Source: Teredinibacter franksiae
GTDB lineage: Bacteria; Pseudomonadota; Gammaproteobacteria; Pseudomonadales; Cellvibrionaceae
Assembly (NCBI RefSeq): GCF_014218805.1
Contig: NZ_JACJUV010000001.1
Span: 3,360,501 to 3,424,500 of the forward strand
Length of the DNA: 64,000 bases
Direction: 5' to 3'
Positions within the stretch are counted from its first letter, which is position 1, and each line of letters begins with the position of its first letter. A model generated the notes under the pieces. That model did not search any database. It was given only the letters and a program-made list of their open reading frames with translations, and was not told the origin of the DNA. Of the stretch, positions 24,801 through 33,042 are shown one piece after another. The position numbers and the translations under genes are program-made.

Positions 24801-26059
24801 CGCTGTATATCGACAGTGAGATCGCTGCGGGCAACCTATTAGTGACCGGTGAAGAAAACAAAATAGAATTGGCCGTAGAGCTGGATTACTTTCGTATTGG
24901 CGAGGAAGCGTCTGGCGAAGGCGAAGGCGAAGGCGAAGAGCAGGAAGCGTGGGCGTTAAAAGAAATGGATTTAAGTCGCTTTACTTTCCCCATACAGTTT
25001 TCAGTAAAAGAACTGACGCTTGCAGGCAAACCCTATGGGCGTTGGGCGTTCGACCTAAAACCGCTTGAAGATGGTATTGCACTAACAAACTTAAAAGCTA
25101 ACGTGCGCGGTATGGGCATAGGTGAAGCGGTGCAGCCGCCTGCACCTAAGGAGGTCACGGCGAGTAAGACAAGAACAAATACAAAGAAAACGTCGACAGC
25201 CGGGCGGAATAGAAAAATAGATAAACGCTTGGCGTTTACAAAAAGCGTGGTAGAGCAACCCCACGCCGAGTTTATATGGCGACAAACAGAACGAGGAAAT
25301 TTTAGTTCGTTTAACGGCACGCTAATGGCTGTGGGAACAGGGAGCCTGCTCGAAGCCTGGGGCTTTGAGAAAATTCTAGACAGTGAACAGACAGCGGTAT
25401 CCGCACGGATGAGCTGGCCTGGTGCGCCAGATGAAATAAACATGCAAGCCGTTAGCGGTAAAGTGGTGTTCGACATTGAAGACGGCAGTTTTATTCGCGG
25501 CGCAAAAGAGGCCGACAACGGCCTGCTGCGTTTAATTGCCTTATTTAATTTCGATACCATTGCTAGGCGGCTGCAGTTGGATTTTAGTGACATGGCAAAA
25601 TCCGGTTTTGGCTTTGAATCGGTTCACGGTGAATTTCTATTTGAGAATGGTTGGGTTTATATTCATGAGCCCCTCGTGGTGGATTCCACCTCATCAAAAT
25701 TACAGATGGCAGGCACGCTGGATTTGGTCGAAGAAAAAGTGGATGCAGAGCTAGTGGCTACCCTGCCGGTTGCCGGTGATATTACCGTGGCCGCTGCGTT
25801 GATTGCCGGGTTGCCTGCAGCCATTGGGGTTTTTATGATTAGCCACATGTTTGAAGAGCAATTAGATAGAGCTTCCAGCATTAACTACCGTGTTACTGGA
25901 AACTGGGACGACCCAAAAATAAAATTTCGCAAAATATTTGACGATAGCGCGGCAAAATCCAAAGCCAAAGAAGTTGAGTCTTTACGTAAAGAATCAGCCA
26001 AAACAGAAACCGTAGACCCCTACCATGAGCCACCAGAACCCACCCCCATTCCCGACTAG
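21872..26059 (+). CDS. yhdP: YhdP/AsmA-like envelope protein (TIGR02099 type)
   Basis: A 1395-residue protein with one N-terminal membrane segment (LFTLIIAIAVLVQLG) and a very long periplasmic beta-rich body, the size and context of YhdP. The C-terminus has a short hydrophobic stretch (AAALIAGLPAAIGVFMIS) and a Pro-rich tail. A low-complexity GEGEGEGE run around residue 1017 comes from a four-fold GGCGAA repeat. YhdP-type bridge proteins are implicated in phospholipid transport between the two membranes. The gene lies between rng and the nitrilase, as usual. Confidence 0.9.
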   Translation: MRLISQRTIRRLARRVWGTLFTLIIAIAVLVQLGREAFPLLDDYRNDISEILGKRLGVDIQVGGLVADWSGLKPKIILTDVYVATLQKEPIFNMATVTAELGLIDSLLDFELRWHHLAFERFQTTFKQAESGQWKIKNLAMKKTGESKFTIDDPLDIFLFGRRIQLNDVTFNLEYRTGHASVVNIPSITLENDRDFHRAVAAVGVVNEAGELDRHFQMVVEATGDPRDPDNFDSVGYLALKQFPMETVVAAFAGSHWEMQDDQVWGEGHRLDLELWFRGTTYSGMTLRGQLRSDGLPLDVPENVILPEGMAADISGRWHPNHGWNFVLQQMVVNWPEFQSPPLDVELRGGLKRPLAIAVEELDLKPWHDLTKKIGIMGEKPAGIINALAPEGRLHNIDIRLTGKDAGYFDLKAQLDRVNVHSFRGSPVVKKLNGFVSANALGGFVDIHNHEGFSIAFPKVYAQPLEFETASGRVGWQIDTKTKTAYVNSNRLQFANGDEVANGYMHLRLPTVRDGREPHMTLAIGVEKAPLSVHRKFVPQTIPKNLHKWLGESIGEGTATNMAFTFHGSIKKNPKIKPSIQFSADIHDANLAFDKNWPELKHVNGRLELANNRLDAQVKQATLLGNQVSDAQVRLIENPNDDGMALSIRGDLKSNAAVAMELLQNSPVRSVFGSTFDSWSFGGNVSAAIALQIPLKPGAEGTRQSVQVDFNQARVNMADINLAIDKVSGRLQFDSDKGLSAPKLKGSVWGKALSARIESPLVQNIEGTKSEGKRNTVIHFTGPVNVADVRKWTHRPELGFVEGVTAVQGSITIPARNTVDHFLEVDLSSQLKGVSFQMPEPMVKTTAEEKPFNVNLRLHEGFQHYRFSYDESVVLRLQTGDAIESAAQLNIDAEPLPLQHGFFDVIGQVETFDIEEWDGVREQYFKYLRAGQTEEQIGQEETDLPIRLNLDIGQTNFGDVVVDDVRVSGIGTENEWALYIDSEIAAGNLLVTGEENKIELAVELDYFRIGEEASGEGEGEGEEQEAWALKEMDLSRFTFPIQFSVKELTLAGKPYGRWAFDLKPLEDGIALTNLKANVRGMGIGEAVQPPAPKEVTASKTRTNTKKTSTAGRNRKIDKRLAFTKSVVEQPHAEFIWRQTERGNFSSFNGTLMAVGTGSLLEAWGFEKILDSEQTAVSARMSWPGAPDEINMQAVSGKVVFDIEDGSFIRGAKEADNGLLRLIALFNFDTIARRLQLDFSDMAKSGFGFESVHGEFLFENGWVYIHEPLVVDSTSSKLQMAGTLDLVEEKVDAELVATLPVAGDITVAAALIAGLPAAIGVFMISHMFEEQLDRASSINYRVTGNWDDPKIKFRKIFDDSAAKSKAKEVESLRKESAKTETVDPYHEPPEPTPIPD

Positions 26060-26071
26060 AAGGTGGCCCCC

Positions 26072-26977
26072 GTGTTAAATGCTGAGTCCTTCATCGTTGC
26101 CGCTATTCAAATAGTGAGTAATGTTCCCTCGTGTATAGAGGAAACCGAATCAGCCATTATAGACAATATGCAAACCGTAGAGCGCCTGGTTGCCGAGGCT
26201 GCAAAAAGCGGTGCCGAGCTGGTGGTGCTGCCAGAAAATGTACTCACTTTTGGTAGCCGTAAGCCCTTCACCCTAGAAGCCCAACAACAGTGGTTGGCCG
26301 CGTTTAGCGTATTGGCGCAACATAAAGGAATTTGGCTAGTAGCCGGTAGCCTGCCGCTTTCCAATTTTCAGTGGCAGATTGGAGATAACTGTAAAGACCT
26401 GGAATGGTCTCAAGCCGCAGGTCTTCCATACGCTACAACCGTAGTATTCGACAAAAAAGGTAAGCTACGTGGTGTGTACCAAAAAAATAATTTGTTTGAT
26501 GCCAATATTGCCGACGCAACGGGGCAGTATCGAGAATCAGATATTTTTCAAAGGGGCAGGCACCCGGCCGTTGTAGAAACTCCCTGGGGAAAAATGGGCA
26601 TCGCCATCTGTTTCGACCTGCGCTTCCCTCAGTATTTTCAGCAATTACGTGCGCTAGGCACGGATTTTATAGTACTGCCTTCGGCGTTTACCTACACAAC
26701 CGGCAAGGCACACTGGGAGATTTTACTACGCGCACGAGCGATAGAGAATCAAACGGCGATGGTGGGCGTAAACCAGGGGGGTGACCACGATAGCAAACGT
26801 AAAACCTGGGGTGACTCCATGATTGTGGATGCCTGGGGCAGTGTGTTGGCGCGTGTAGGTAACGCACTCACCGCCGACGATTCGCAATTGGGAGAGAGTA
26901 TAGTACTGGCAGAGTTGAAGTTGGCTGGGCAGCGCGCGATTCGGGAGAGTATGCCGTTGGTGGCACCTCTGCCGTAA
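26072..26977 (+). CDS. Carbon-nitrogen hydrolase (nitrilase/omega-amidase family)
   Basis: About 301 residues with the catalytic Glu in VVLPENVL, Lys in GVYQKNNLFD and Cys in GIAICFDLRFP, all in proper order. The frame can start at GTG 26063, but the AAGGTGG ribosome-like sequence fits better with GTG 26072. It is 12 bp after yhdP and probably cotranscribed. In many gammaproteobacteria tldD comes next; here the gene is followed by 650 bp without a gene and then the cassette array. Confidence 0.88.
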   Translation: MLNAESFIVAAIQIVSNVPSCIEETESAIIDNMQTVERLVAEAAKSGAELVVLPENVLTFGSRKPFTLEAQQQWLAAFSVLAQHKGIWLVAGSLPLSNFQWQIGDNCKDLEWSQAAGLPYATTVVFDKKGKLRGVYQKNNLFDANIADATGQYRESDIFQRGRHPAVVETPWGKMGIAICFDLRFPQYFQQLRALGTDFIVLPSAFTYTTGKAHWEILLRARAIENQTAMVGVNQGGDHDSKRKTWGDSMIVDAWGSVLARVGNALTADDSQLGESIVLAELKLAGQRAIRESMPLVAPLP

Positions 26978-27599
26978 AAGGTTTCTGTTTGGAGGTGGTA
27001 GTGGTGTTCGTCTGAATTTTTAGCGGGTGTGGGTATCTATTTGGCCGGTATCCGTTTTTATCAACCCACTCCTATTGTTTTAAAACCCCTTTTTACTTCG
27101 AGTTTAAATACCAATGAAATTGTTCTGAGGTCGAACTTGGTATAAGCATAAAACTCCCAGCTGAACATTCAAACGCTTTTCAAAATAAAGGCAAGAGCCT
27201 TCAATACTGTTTTCTGGCTGTTGGCGAAATGGCGTCGTTTTACGGTTAAGTGTTTTTGATGAATAGCGTACGGGTGTACTTCCTAGATGAATTGAGTGCT
27301 TTGTCGTTCAAAAGTGTTGAAAATACAGGATAAATCGCGGCGGGCAAAAAAATAGTCGATTTTTTCCTCATATATCTGACGCTGTTGTAAAAATGGCCTG
27401 TTTTTATAATGAATTCAAAGGGTTACACGGGTTGATGGAATTCGGTGATATGAGGCCATTGGGACCATTTGCCCTTTTGGGATTTAGGCGCCACTTGGCG
27501 GAAAGCTTGACGTGGCGGGGGTTTCAGCGTAGTTTCCGGGTTTCCAAATAAAAAATATGCGCGCCCCGAAATATGACGCCTGGGGCGCGATATACAAAT
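26978..27599. other. Gene-free spacer between the yhdP operon and the cassette array
   Basis: No convincing gene in 622 bp. A short hairpin AAGGC-aaga-GCCTT is at 27188-27201, and a stronger one is annotated at 27560-27589. A 73-codon minus-strand frame at 27423-27644 overlaps the first cassette and looks fortuitous. No remnant of an integron integrase or tldD was recognised, although a decayed attI could be hidden here. Confidence 0.6.
27560..27589. terminator. 8-bp GC-rich hairpin at the left edge of the cassette array
   Basis: CGCGCCCC and GGGGCGCG are perfect complements with a 14-nt loop. The hairpin ends 10 bp before the first R' box (GTTAGGG at 27600). It may be a terminator isolating the array, or the inner stem of a degenerate attC/attI-like site; its nearness to the R' box leaves both open. 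Confidence 0.4.
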
Positions 27600-27626
27600 G
27601 TTAGGGTACTCTCGGGTTAGGTAGTC

Positions 27627-28289
27627 ATGGATAATATTGAGCAATATAGAAAGTTAATGTTCGATTGGTGTAGCGAAATATTGATACCGCACATGGACGA
27701 AATAACTAACGGTAAAGAAGTAGACCTACCGGAAAGAGAATTTATCGATATCCTCCACCATAATTTCTACGACATCATGGAAACTTATGAAGCACTCGAA
27801 CTCTCTGGAGTGTTGCTTTCAGTAAAGGGGCCTAGAAGTAATAAAGTTTCTGAAGATAAATATTGTAGATATGTGATCAATACATACCTTCAGGACATGT
27901 ACATATTAAAAGAAAGGTTAAACTCTTACGCTACAAAAATTAAGCGCATACATAATAATTTAGGTCGCAATCAAATTGTGGATTTACTTGTTGAACCAGT
28001 TTTTGATGTCATTAAATCAAGCTTTCAAGGTATTGTAGATACTCGAGGCGGTCATGTGCATCAACGAAGGTATACAGACGATATTCTAGATGACGCAAGC
28101 TTATTCTCTTCAACTGCTAAGTCAGATCCCAAATTTTCACCTGTATCAAAAGTAAGCCTTGAGTTACTCAAAGAAGAATGGGGCGAAAGGATTAATAAAA
28201 ATAATGCAAAAGTTAAAGAGTTACTAAATTACTATTTTGCATGTTTATATGGTGTAATCCAAGAAAATCAAAAGGTTATTGTGCCATAG
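27627..28289 (+). CDS. Cassette 1: hypothetical protein
   Basis: A 220-residue soluble, charged, helix-rich protein. I do not recognise the family. A segment DTRGGHVHQRRYT near residue 140 has an R-G-x-H-V-H pattern seen in some HEPN-like proteins, but this is only a resemblance. The gene starts 27 bp after the first R' box and ends 3 bp before attC1. It is the first gene of the array. Confidence 0.75.
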   Translation: MDNIEQYRKLMFDWCSEILIPHMDEITNGKEVDLPEREFIDILHHNFYDIMETYEALELSGVLLSVKGPRSNKVSEDKYCRYVINTYLQDMYILKERLNSYATKIKRIHNNLGRNQIVDLLVEPVFDVIKSSFQGIVDTRGGHVHQRRYTDDILDDASLFSSTAKSDPKFSPVSKVSLELLKEEWGERINKNNAKVKELLNYYFACLYGVIQENQKVIVP

Positions 28290-28291
28290 TA

Positions 28292-28420
28292 CCCTAACAA
28301 GGTTATTAACCATCGCCAGCAAGCTGGCTGGACCTCCGCTGCGTTGCTCGTTTTGCGGTTTCACGCTACGCTACCGCAAAACAATCAACCCAGCTCCGGC
28401 CGGTTATAACGGCGTTATAT
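28292..28420 (+). repeat. attC 1
   Basis: R'' CCCTAAC and R' GTTATAT, 129 bp. The bases around R'' (ACCCTAAC) are the exact complement of the first bases of cassette 1 (GTTAGGGT at 27600), showing where the cassette begins. Confidence 0.9.
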
Positions 28421-28926
28421 GGCTCTGCCTTTAATTTTGTAATTAATTTTAGTTTTTTTACTTCGTAGGTAAGTTTATTTGGTTTGTGGCGGAATTTTAG
28501 TTTGTAGGTTTAGGTGGTTCGATAATCTAAATTGGCTATCTAGCATTGAGCACCGCTGAGTATTCTGCAAGTCTGAATGTGATCAAATAGCGAGTGGTTT
28601 GTTTTGGCATCTTGTTCGTTTTAGAATGTCGTGGTAGGTTTAACCATCGCAATTAAGGAGTCCGTAGCAGGGAGTCGCTATCAAGTTTTCCCCGTTCGTT
28701 CTTCATGTTTTAAACTAAAATGGTAGTGAGTGTGTAGGGCAGTTTTCTATCGCCAGTCGTCGGCAAAAGCTTCACTCGCGTTTCGCAACGTAGTGTTTTT
28801 CCGTGAAGTAGATCGCCCACATAACAAGAAGCTGCACCTGACATTTTTTGCTACGCTCAATTGTGTATGTCGCGTAGCTCCATTTTACACAATTGCTCTC
28901 CGCAAAAACTGCAGGTGAGCTTGGCG
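28415..28926 (+). repeat. Cassette 2: ORF-less cassette, copy 1 of 2
   Basis: About 510 bp with no convincing gene on either strand. It is almost the same sequence as cassette 38 (48289-48800), differing by scattered substitutions and a few short indels. Frames seen in it run through the attC and lack a ribosome site. It may encode an RNA or carry a promoter. Confidence 0.85.
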
Positions 28927-28932
28927 TTAAGT
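28819..28932 (+). repeat. attC 2
   Basis: R'' ACATAAC, R' GTTAAGT, 114 bp. The inner arms contain GCTGCACCTGACA and TGCAGGTGAGC, shared with attC 18, 29 and 38. Confidence 0.9.
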
Positions 28933-28946
28933 GTAAGAAAGCAGGT

Positions 28947-29258
28947 ATGAACATAATCCAATGGATAGTATTTGTTTTTTGCTGCGCCGTATCTTTGTAT
29001 ACGTTGGTGCTCAATTATTTCTGCATCTTTGAAAATTACAGAAATAAGAAGGCAGGTATTGATAGGCACGTTTCATATATTCCGTTTGTTGCGGCCGTGT
29101 TCGCGCTAATAGCAACGGCTACCAGCCCAATAGAAGTTATAAAATCTGGCATAGGCTTTTTTGGCGTTGTTTTTATCATCGATGTGGGTACAAGTGGAAT
29201 GTTGGTCTTACTAATTATAAGTGGAGTTAAGTATTTGTATGGGCGTGTCAACACTTAA
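28947..29258 (+). CDS. Cassette 3: small membrane protein
   Basis: A 103-residue protein starting at ATG 28947 with three hydrophobic segments (near residues 4-26, 42-60 and 68-92). The frame is open further upstream only because it runs back through attC2. Family not recognised. The stop codon TAA is part of the attC3 R'' box. Confidence 0.72.
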   Translation: MNIIQWIVFVFCCAVSLYTLVLNYFCIFENYRNKKAGIDRHVSYIPFVAAVFALIATATSPIEVIKSGIGFFGVVFIIDVGTSGMLVLLIISGVKYLYGRVNT

Positions 29259-29369
29259 CAAGTTGCACCACTCGACGCCGTGGTATCCGCAGCTTGCCGT
29301 GCATTCGCTACGCTCATTATTGCACGGCAAGCGGCTCCAACCACAGCGCAAGTGTGCAAGGCGTTATGA
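29253..29369 (+). repeat. attC 3
   Basis: R'' ACTTAAC, R' GTTATGA, 117 bp. ACACTTAAC is the exact complement of the start of its own cassette (GTTAAGTGT at 28926). Confidence 0.9.
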
Positions 29370-29378
29370 GTTACGCGT

Positions 29379-29795
29379 ATGAGAGAGAACGTTGACATAC
29401 TTGGAGTATTTCACGACGGAAGCATCGTTGAGATTCTTGGCGCGCTTCCGAAAATATCTTTTCGCATTGAAATAGAGTATCTCCGAAATATGTTCCCATC
29501 AAAAGGTGATTCATTTCTTGCTCACGTATCAGAATGTGAGTCTATTGTATTCTACAATTGGGAAAATGAAACTCGCACAAATGAACTGGCAGAAATTCAG
29601 AAAGAAGAACCAGAAATACTTAGCATTGAGCAGCAAGATGATACTGCCCATATTATATGCTCAACGGGTGAACTTGACGTTCTTTACAAAAAAATAGAGT
29701 TTCAACTAGATTCTGGCGCACCAGTGACATTTCAGGAACTAACAGAGGCATGTAATAATTACTGGGATGATTGGGAAAGTAGAAAAATATCATAA
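29379..29795 (+). CDS. Cassette 4: hypothetical acidic protein
   Basis: A 138-residue soluble, acidic protein beginning MRENVDILGVFHDGSIVEI. The mixed alpha/beta pattern and small size recall the many single-domain immunity-like proteins in such arrays, but no family is recognised. It starts 9 bp after attC3 and ends in attC4. Confidence 0.75.
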   Translation: MRENVDILGVFHDGSIVEILGALPKISFRIEIEYLRNMFPSKGDSFLAHVSECESIVFYNWENETRTNELAEIQKEEPEILSIEQQDDTAHIICSTGELDVLYKKIEFQLDSGAPVTFQELTEACNNYWDDWESRKIS

Positions 29796-29878
29796 CAAAA
29801 ACATCTTGAGCGACCTATTTTGCGTCGCTTGAAAAAGACCAAGCAACACAAAATAGGCGCCAAATGTTGGCGTTATAA
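29790..29878 (+). repeat. attC 4
   Basis: R'' TCATAAC, R' GTTATAA, 89 bp, one of the shorter sites. R'' complements its cassette start (GTTATGA). Confidence 0.85.
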
Positions 29879-30301
29879 GTGCTCTGCATTTTTCGTCTTG
29901 GCATCAAGTCAGTGCTAAAAATTTGCATTGGAGTGAGTTCATTTAATCCGTTCTGCGAGTTGGTTGTTTTAAACGTATAGCGCTGTGAATTTGTCGTTTA
30001 TATGTTTTGGTGGGGTGTTCTTTTTTTTCTCCATTGTGGTAGGTTTGTTCTTTGAGATTTTGGTGGTTTTGCCCGAGCATCTTGGTGCCACTAAGAGAAA
30101 ATAATAGTTTTTGGAAGGTTGTACTTCTAAGTGGTAGCTTCGCTTTGGTTTAAGCTCCACTTGCGTTACGCAACGAAGCAGTGTTTGGTTCGGTGGTTCG
30201 CTCTTATAACAAAGCGGTCAAGTTGACCTCCACTGCGTTGCTTATTTTTGTGCTTAAATAGCACAAAAAAACCAACTTCGTTCCGGCAACTTACCTTATA
30301 G
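29873..30301 (+). repeat. Cassette 5: ORF-less cassette
   Basis: About 430 bp. The only long frame is a 63-codon minus-strand one (29969-30160) without a ribosome site, and I do not call it. It shares the motif CGCAACGAAGCAGTG (30169-30183) with CGCAACGTAGTGT in cassettes 2 and 38. Confidence 0.7.
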
Positions 30302-30307
30302 TTATGT
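30204..30307 (+). repeat. attC 5
   Basis: R'' TTATAAC, R' GTTATGT, 104 bp. R'' complements its cassette start (GTTATAAG). The base before R' is A rather than the usual C. Confidence 0.75.
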
Positions 30308-30313
30308 TTAATT

Positions 30314-30619
30314 ATGGTTATAGTTTTGCTGGTCATAATAGTGCTGCAGGAGGGATACGCTTTCGTCGTAAGTAGAGACTTGGCTAGAGAGCTACGATCG
30401 CATTTTCCCGAAATATATAGCGATCTGGGAAATCCTGATGTTTCATACTTTTCGAGAAGGGTTTCTTTTAGGCTTTTTGTGTATGTGTTTGGTGAGGCAA
30501 AAGAAAATAGCAATACCCGTATTCGGGGCCATAGCACATATTTGCGTTGGGTTTGGTTATTTAGGGCTATTGAAATTATGGCTATCGTTGGGTATTTGAG
30601 CTATGGCATCAAAACATAA
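30314..30619 (+). CDS. Cassette 6: small membrane protein
   Basis: A 101-residue protein with a hydrophobic N-terminus (MVIVLLVIIVLQEGYAFVV) and a second membrane segment near the C-terminus, with a basic middle. Family not recognised. It starts 7 bp after attC5 and ends inside the attC6 R'' box. Confidence 0.7.
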   Translation: MVIVLLVIIVLQEGYAFVVSRDLARELRSHFPEIYSDLGNPDVSYFSRRVSFRLFVYVFGEAKENSNTRIRGHSTYLRWVWLFRAIEIMAIVGYLSYGIKT

Positions 30620-30727
30620 CCATCTCAGCCAGCGGACTTACGTTCCGGATTTTATTTTTACGGTAAAACGCTACGCTACCGCAAAAATAAAATCCTACAC
30701 TCCAGCCGCTGCTGCAGGGCGTTATGA
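30614..30727 (+). repeat. attC 6
   Basis: R'' ACATAAC, R' GTTATGA, 114 bp. AAACATAAC exactly complements its cassette start. The distal arm GCCGCTGCTGCAGGGC is shared with attC 20, 37 and 39. Confidence 0.9.
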
Positions 30728-31108
30728 GCGCGGTTCGAAAATAAATAAAACGAGTCATGTGCTTGATTTACGGCACGTTGTAGCGGGTCTCTCGGCGTTA
30801 ACGTACGTAGGTTCTTTGTGTCTCGCTAGCTTTGTTCCTGGTGCCAAATAGTCGTTTTATAGGTGGTGGCAAATAGCACTTCGCATTTGGCCACCGCTTT
30901 TATAGTATGGGGTTTGTTGGTGGGGCGGTTTGTTCTTTCCTGCTGCCATTGGCAAGCTAAAATAAAACGTGGTTTTGTTGTGGTACTTACTGCCGCCGCA
31001 TAACCAGTCGCTCCATAAGACGCCAACTGCGCAGTTTGTTTTACGCATTCCGCTTCGCTACATTTTAGCGTAAAACAAACTACACAGTAGGCGCTTATGA
31101 GCTTAGCG
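30722..31108 (+). repeat. R-cassette copy 1 (cassette 7)
   Basis: First of ten copies of an ORF-less cassette. Two hairpins stand out: H1 at 30824-30843 (CGCTAG / CTGGTG) and H2 at 30865-30895 (GGTGG-CAAAT / ATTTG-CCACC with one bulged G). In this copy H2 has a C-G pair where most copies have T-A, a compensatory double change. It ends in a type-A attC. Confidence 0.95.
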
Positions 31109-31114
31109 TTAGGG
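31008..31114 (+). repeat. attC 7 (type A)
   Basis: R'' GCATAAC, R' GTTAGGG, 107 bp. Type-A inner stem with GACGCC, GTTTTACGC and GCGTAAAAC. The outer arms GCATAACCAGTCG and CTTAGCGTTA are common to all R-cassettes. Confidence 0.92.
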
Positions 31115-31147
31115 CTCATTAAAGAATGCGCTGAAATTGGAGTAAAA

Positions 31148-31867
31148 GTGTTTAGAAAAATATTATTTGTTGTTTGCTTATCGGTCTCGGCCTTTTTTGC
31201 AGATGCCTCAGAGCTTAAAGAAGAAGCTCTAAAGTCTGTGTTCAAACCATCTTTTGCATCAACTGAAGGTGAGCAAAAAGCCGGTACTGCATTTGTTGTC
31301 AAATATAAGGAACACTTTTATGCGGTAACAGCGCATCACCTATTTAGTGAAGCTGGAGGGTTTAGTCGAGAATATAATTGGAAAGAATTGCAGAGTTTAG
31401 TTAGCGAGGTTTCACTTCAAAGCTTAAGTGATGAGGAAACCAAGTATTCAACTGATAAGGCTATTAAGATCAAGGGAGCTAAGTCTGTATCAAATTGGAC
31501 GGGCAAAAATGACATAGCTATTTTTATGCTTAATCAGAAGCCTGCTAACTATCTGGCACTGGCCGAATCACCTCCAAAAGTCGGAGAAACTGTCTGGCTG
31601 TATGGATTAGTTTATAATCGATCACCTGAATTACTTCTACATAAAGCGGTAGTTGTAGAATACGACAAAAATTGGATCTCGTATCAGTTTGCGGATTCCG
31701 GGTTAACTTTGAACGGTACTAGCGGTGCGGCTATTTTGAATTCTCGCGGCCAAGTAGTAGGTATAAATTTAAGTGGTGGAAAGCAAGAGGGTAAACTATA
31801 CGGGTACGGTAACCCTCTAGTTTCAATACAAAGCATATTTAAAAAGTATGTTCAGTTGAAGCCCTAA
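31148..31867 (+). CDS. Cassette 8: secreted trypsin-like serine protease
   Basis: A 239-residue protein from GTG 31148, which has a GGAG ribosome site 6 bp upstream and opens directly into a signal peptide (FRKILFVVCLSVSAFF). The frame is also open back to an ATG inside attC7. The chymotrypsin-fold triad is visible in order: His in AVTAHHLF, Asp in NDIAIFML, Ser in LNGTSGAAILN. GTAFVV before the His and GQVVGI after the Ser also fit. It would act in the periplasm or outside the cell. Substrate unknown. Degradative proteases are uncommon cassette cargo. Confidence 0.78.
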   Translation: MFRKILFVVCLSVSAFFADASELKEEALKSVFKPSFASTEGEQKAGTAFVVKYKEHFYAVTAHHLFSEAGGFSREYNWKELQSLVSEVSLQSLSDEETKYSTDKAIKIKGAKSVSNWTGKNDIAIFMLNQKPANYLALAESPPKVGETVWLYGLVYNRSPELLLHKAVVVEYDKNWISYQFADSGLTLNGTSGAAILNSRGQVVGINLSGGKQEGKLYGYGNPLVSIQSIFKKYVQLKP

Positions 31868-31948
31868 CAAAGCTATGCAATTGACGTCAAAAAGCTTCGT
31901 TCGTTTCACTCTCTACACTTTTAGCCGCAATTGATAGCGGCGTTATGA
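31862..31948 (+). repeat. attC 8
   Basis: R'' CCCTAAC, R' GTTATGA, 87 bp. AAGCCCTAAC nearly complements its cassette start (GTTAGGGCTC). Confidence 0.88.
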
Positions 31949-32332
31949 GCGCGGTTCGAAAATAAATAAAACGAGTCATGTGCTTGATTTACGGCACGTT
32001 GTAGCGGGTCTCGCGGCGTTTAAGTAAGTCGGTTCTTTGTATCTCACCAGCTTTGTTCCTGGTGCCAAATTGTAGTTTTATAGGTGGTGGTAAATAGCGC
32101 TTCGCATTTAGCCACCGCTTTTATAATATGGGGTTTGTTGGTGGGATGGTGTGTTCTTTCCTGCTGCCATTGACAAGCTAAAATAAAACGTGGTTTTGTT
32201 GTGGTACTTACTGCCGTCGCATAACCAGTCGGTCACCCTGACGCTGCATACTCCGCCGCTTTTTTGTGCATTCCGCTTCGCTTCATTCTTGCACAAAAAG
32301 CAGCTCCATATGCAACGCAGGCTACCTTAGCG
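31943..32332 (+). repeat. R-cassette copy 2 (cassette 9)
   Basis: 390 bp, in tandem with copy 3. Hairpins H1 (CACCAG / CTGGTG) and H2 (TAAAT / ATTTA) are intact. It ends in a type-B attC, although the body is the same as in type-A copies. Confidence 0.95.
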
Positions 32333-32338
32333 TTATGA
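32219..32338 (+). repeat. attC 9 (type B)
   Basis: R'' GCATAAC, R' GTTATGA, 120 bp. Type-B inner stem with CTGACGCTGCATACTCC, TTTTTGTGCATTC and GCAACGCAGGCTACC. Confidence 0.92.
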
Positions 32339-32722
32339 GCGCGGTTCGAAAATAAATAAAATGAGTCATGTGCTTGATTTACGGCACGTTGTAGAGAGTC
32401 TCTCGGCGTTAAAGTACGTAGGTTCTTTGTGTCTCACCAGCTTTGTTCCTGGTGCCAAATAGTAGTTTAATAGGTGGTGGTAAATAGCACTTCGCATTTA
32501 GCCACCACTTTCGTAATATGGAGTTTGTTGGTGGGGTTGTGTGTTCTTTCCTGCTGCCATTGGCAAGCTAAAATAAAACGTGGTTTTGTTGTGGTACTTA
32601 CTGCCGTCGCATAACCAGTCGGTCACCCTGACGCTGCATACTCCGCCGCTTTTTTGTGCATTCCGCTTCGCTTCATTCTTGCACAAAAAGCAGCTCCATA
32701 TGCAACGCAGGCTACCTTAGCG
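32333..32722 (+). repeat. R-cassette copy 3 (cassette 10)
   Basis: 390 bp, immediately following copy 2 and close to it in sequence. H1 and H2 are intact and the attC is type B. Confidence 0.95.
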
Positions 32723-32728
32723 TTAGGG
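32609..32728 (+). repeat. attC 10 (type B)
   Basis: R'' GCATAAC, R' GTTAGGG, 120 bp, nearly identical to attC 9. Confidence 0.92.
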
Positions 32729-32735
32729 CCTTCGG

Positions 32736-33029
32736 ATGAGTAGAGAATTTTGGAATCAAGCCAGAAAAAGAAGAAACTTATTCTTCATTTGGTGGTTATG
32801 CTGGATTCCGTTTGGAGTGATGTATACAGCTTTTGATAGCTATTTATTTAGTGAAGAATCACCATTACCATTTTTTACCCCCTTAATACTCTGGGGTGTG
32901 CTTTGGTTCTATATTTCACTAAGAATTCGAAAATTGAAATGTCCCAAGTGTAACGAGAGAGCATTTGAGCACTGTATGTTTTTCATGAAACATGCTAAAT
33001 GTAAATGTTGTGGTTATTCATATAAATAA
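32736..33029 (+). CDS. Cassette 11: membrane protein with a zinc-ribbon tail
   Basis: A 97-residue protein with two hydrophobic segments (near 14-33 and 44-61) followed by a four-cysteine cluster CPKC and CKCCG in the cytosolic-looking C-terminus, suggesting a small metal-binding ribbon. Family not recognised. It starts 7 bp after attC10. Confidence 0.72.
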   Translation: MSREFWNQARKRRNLFFIWWLCWIPFGVMYTAFDSYLFSEESPLPFFTPLILWGVLWFYISLRIRKLKCPKCNERAFEHCMFFMKHAKCKCCGYSYK

Positions 33030-33042
33030 TGAGAATTGACAT

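Noticed and set aside
27423-27644. 73-codon minus-strand frame at the left edge of the array
   Set aside because: It overlaps the first cassette's start and R' box, has no recognisable product and no convincing ribosome site.
30857-31048. Minus-strand small protein encoded by R-cassettes (WLCGGSKYHNKTTFYF frame)
   Set aside because: A one-base indel between copies moves the frame, the frames run into attC sequence, and no ribosome site is seen. Base changes follow hairpin pairing rather than codon positions.
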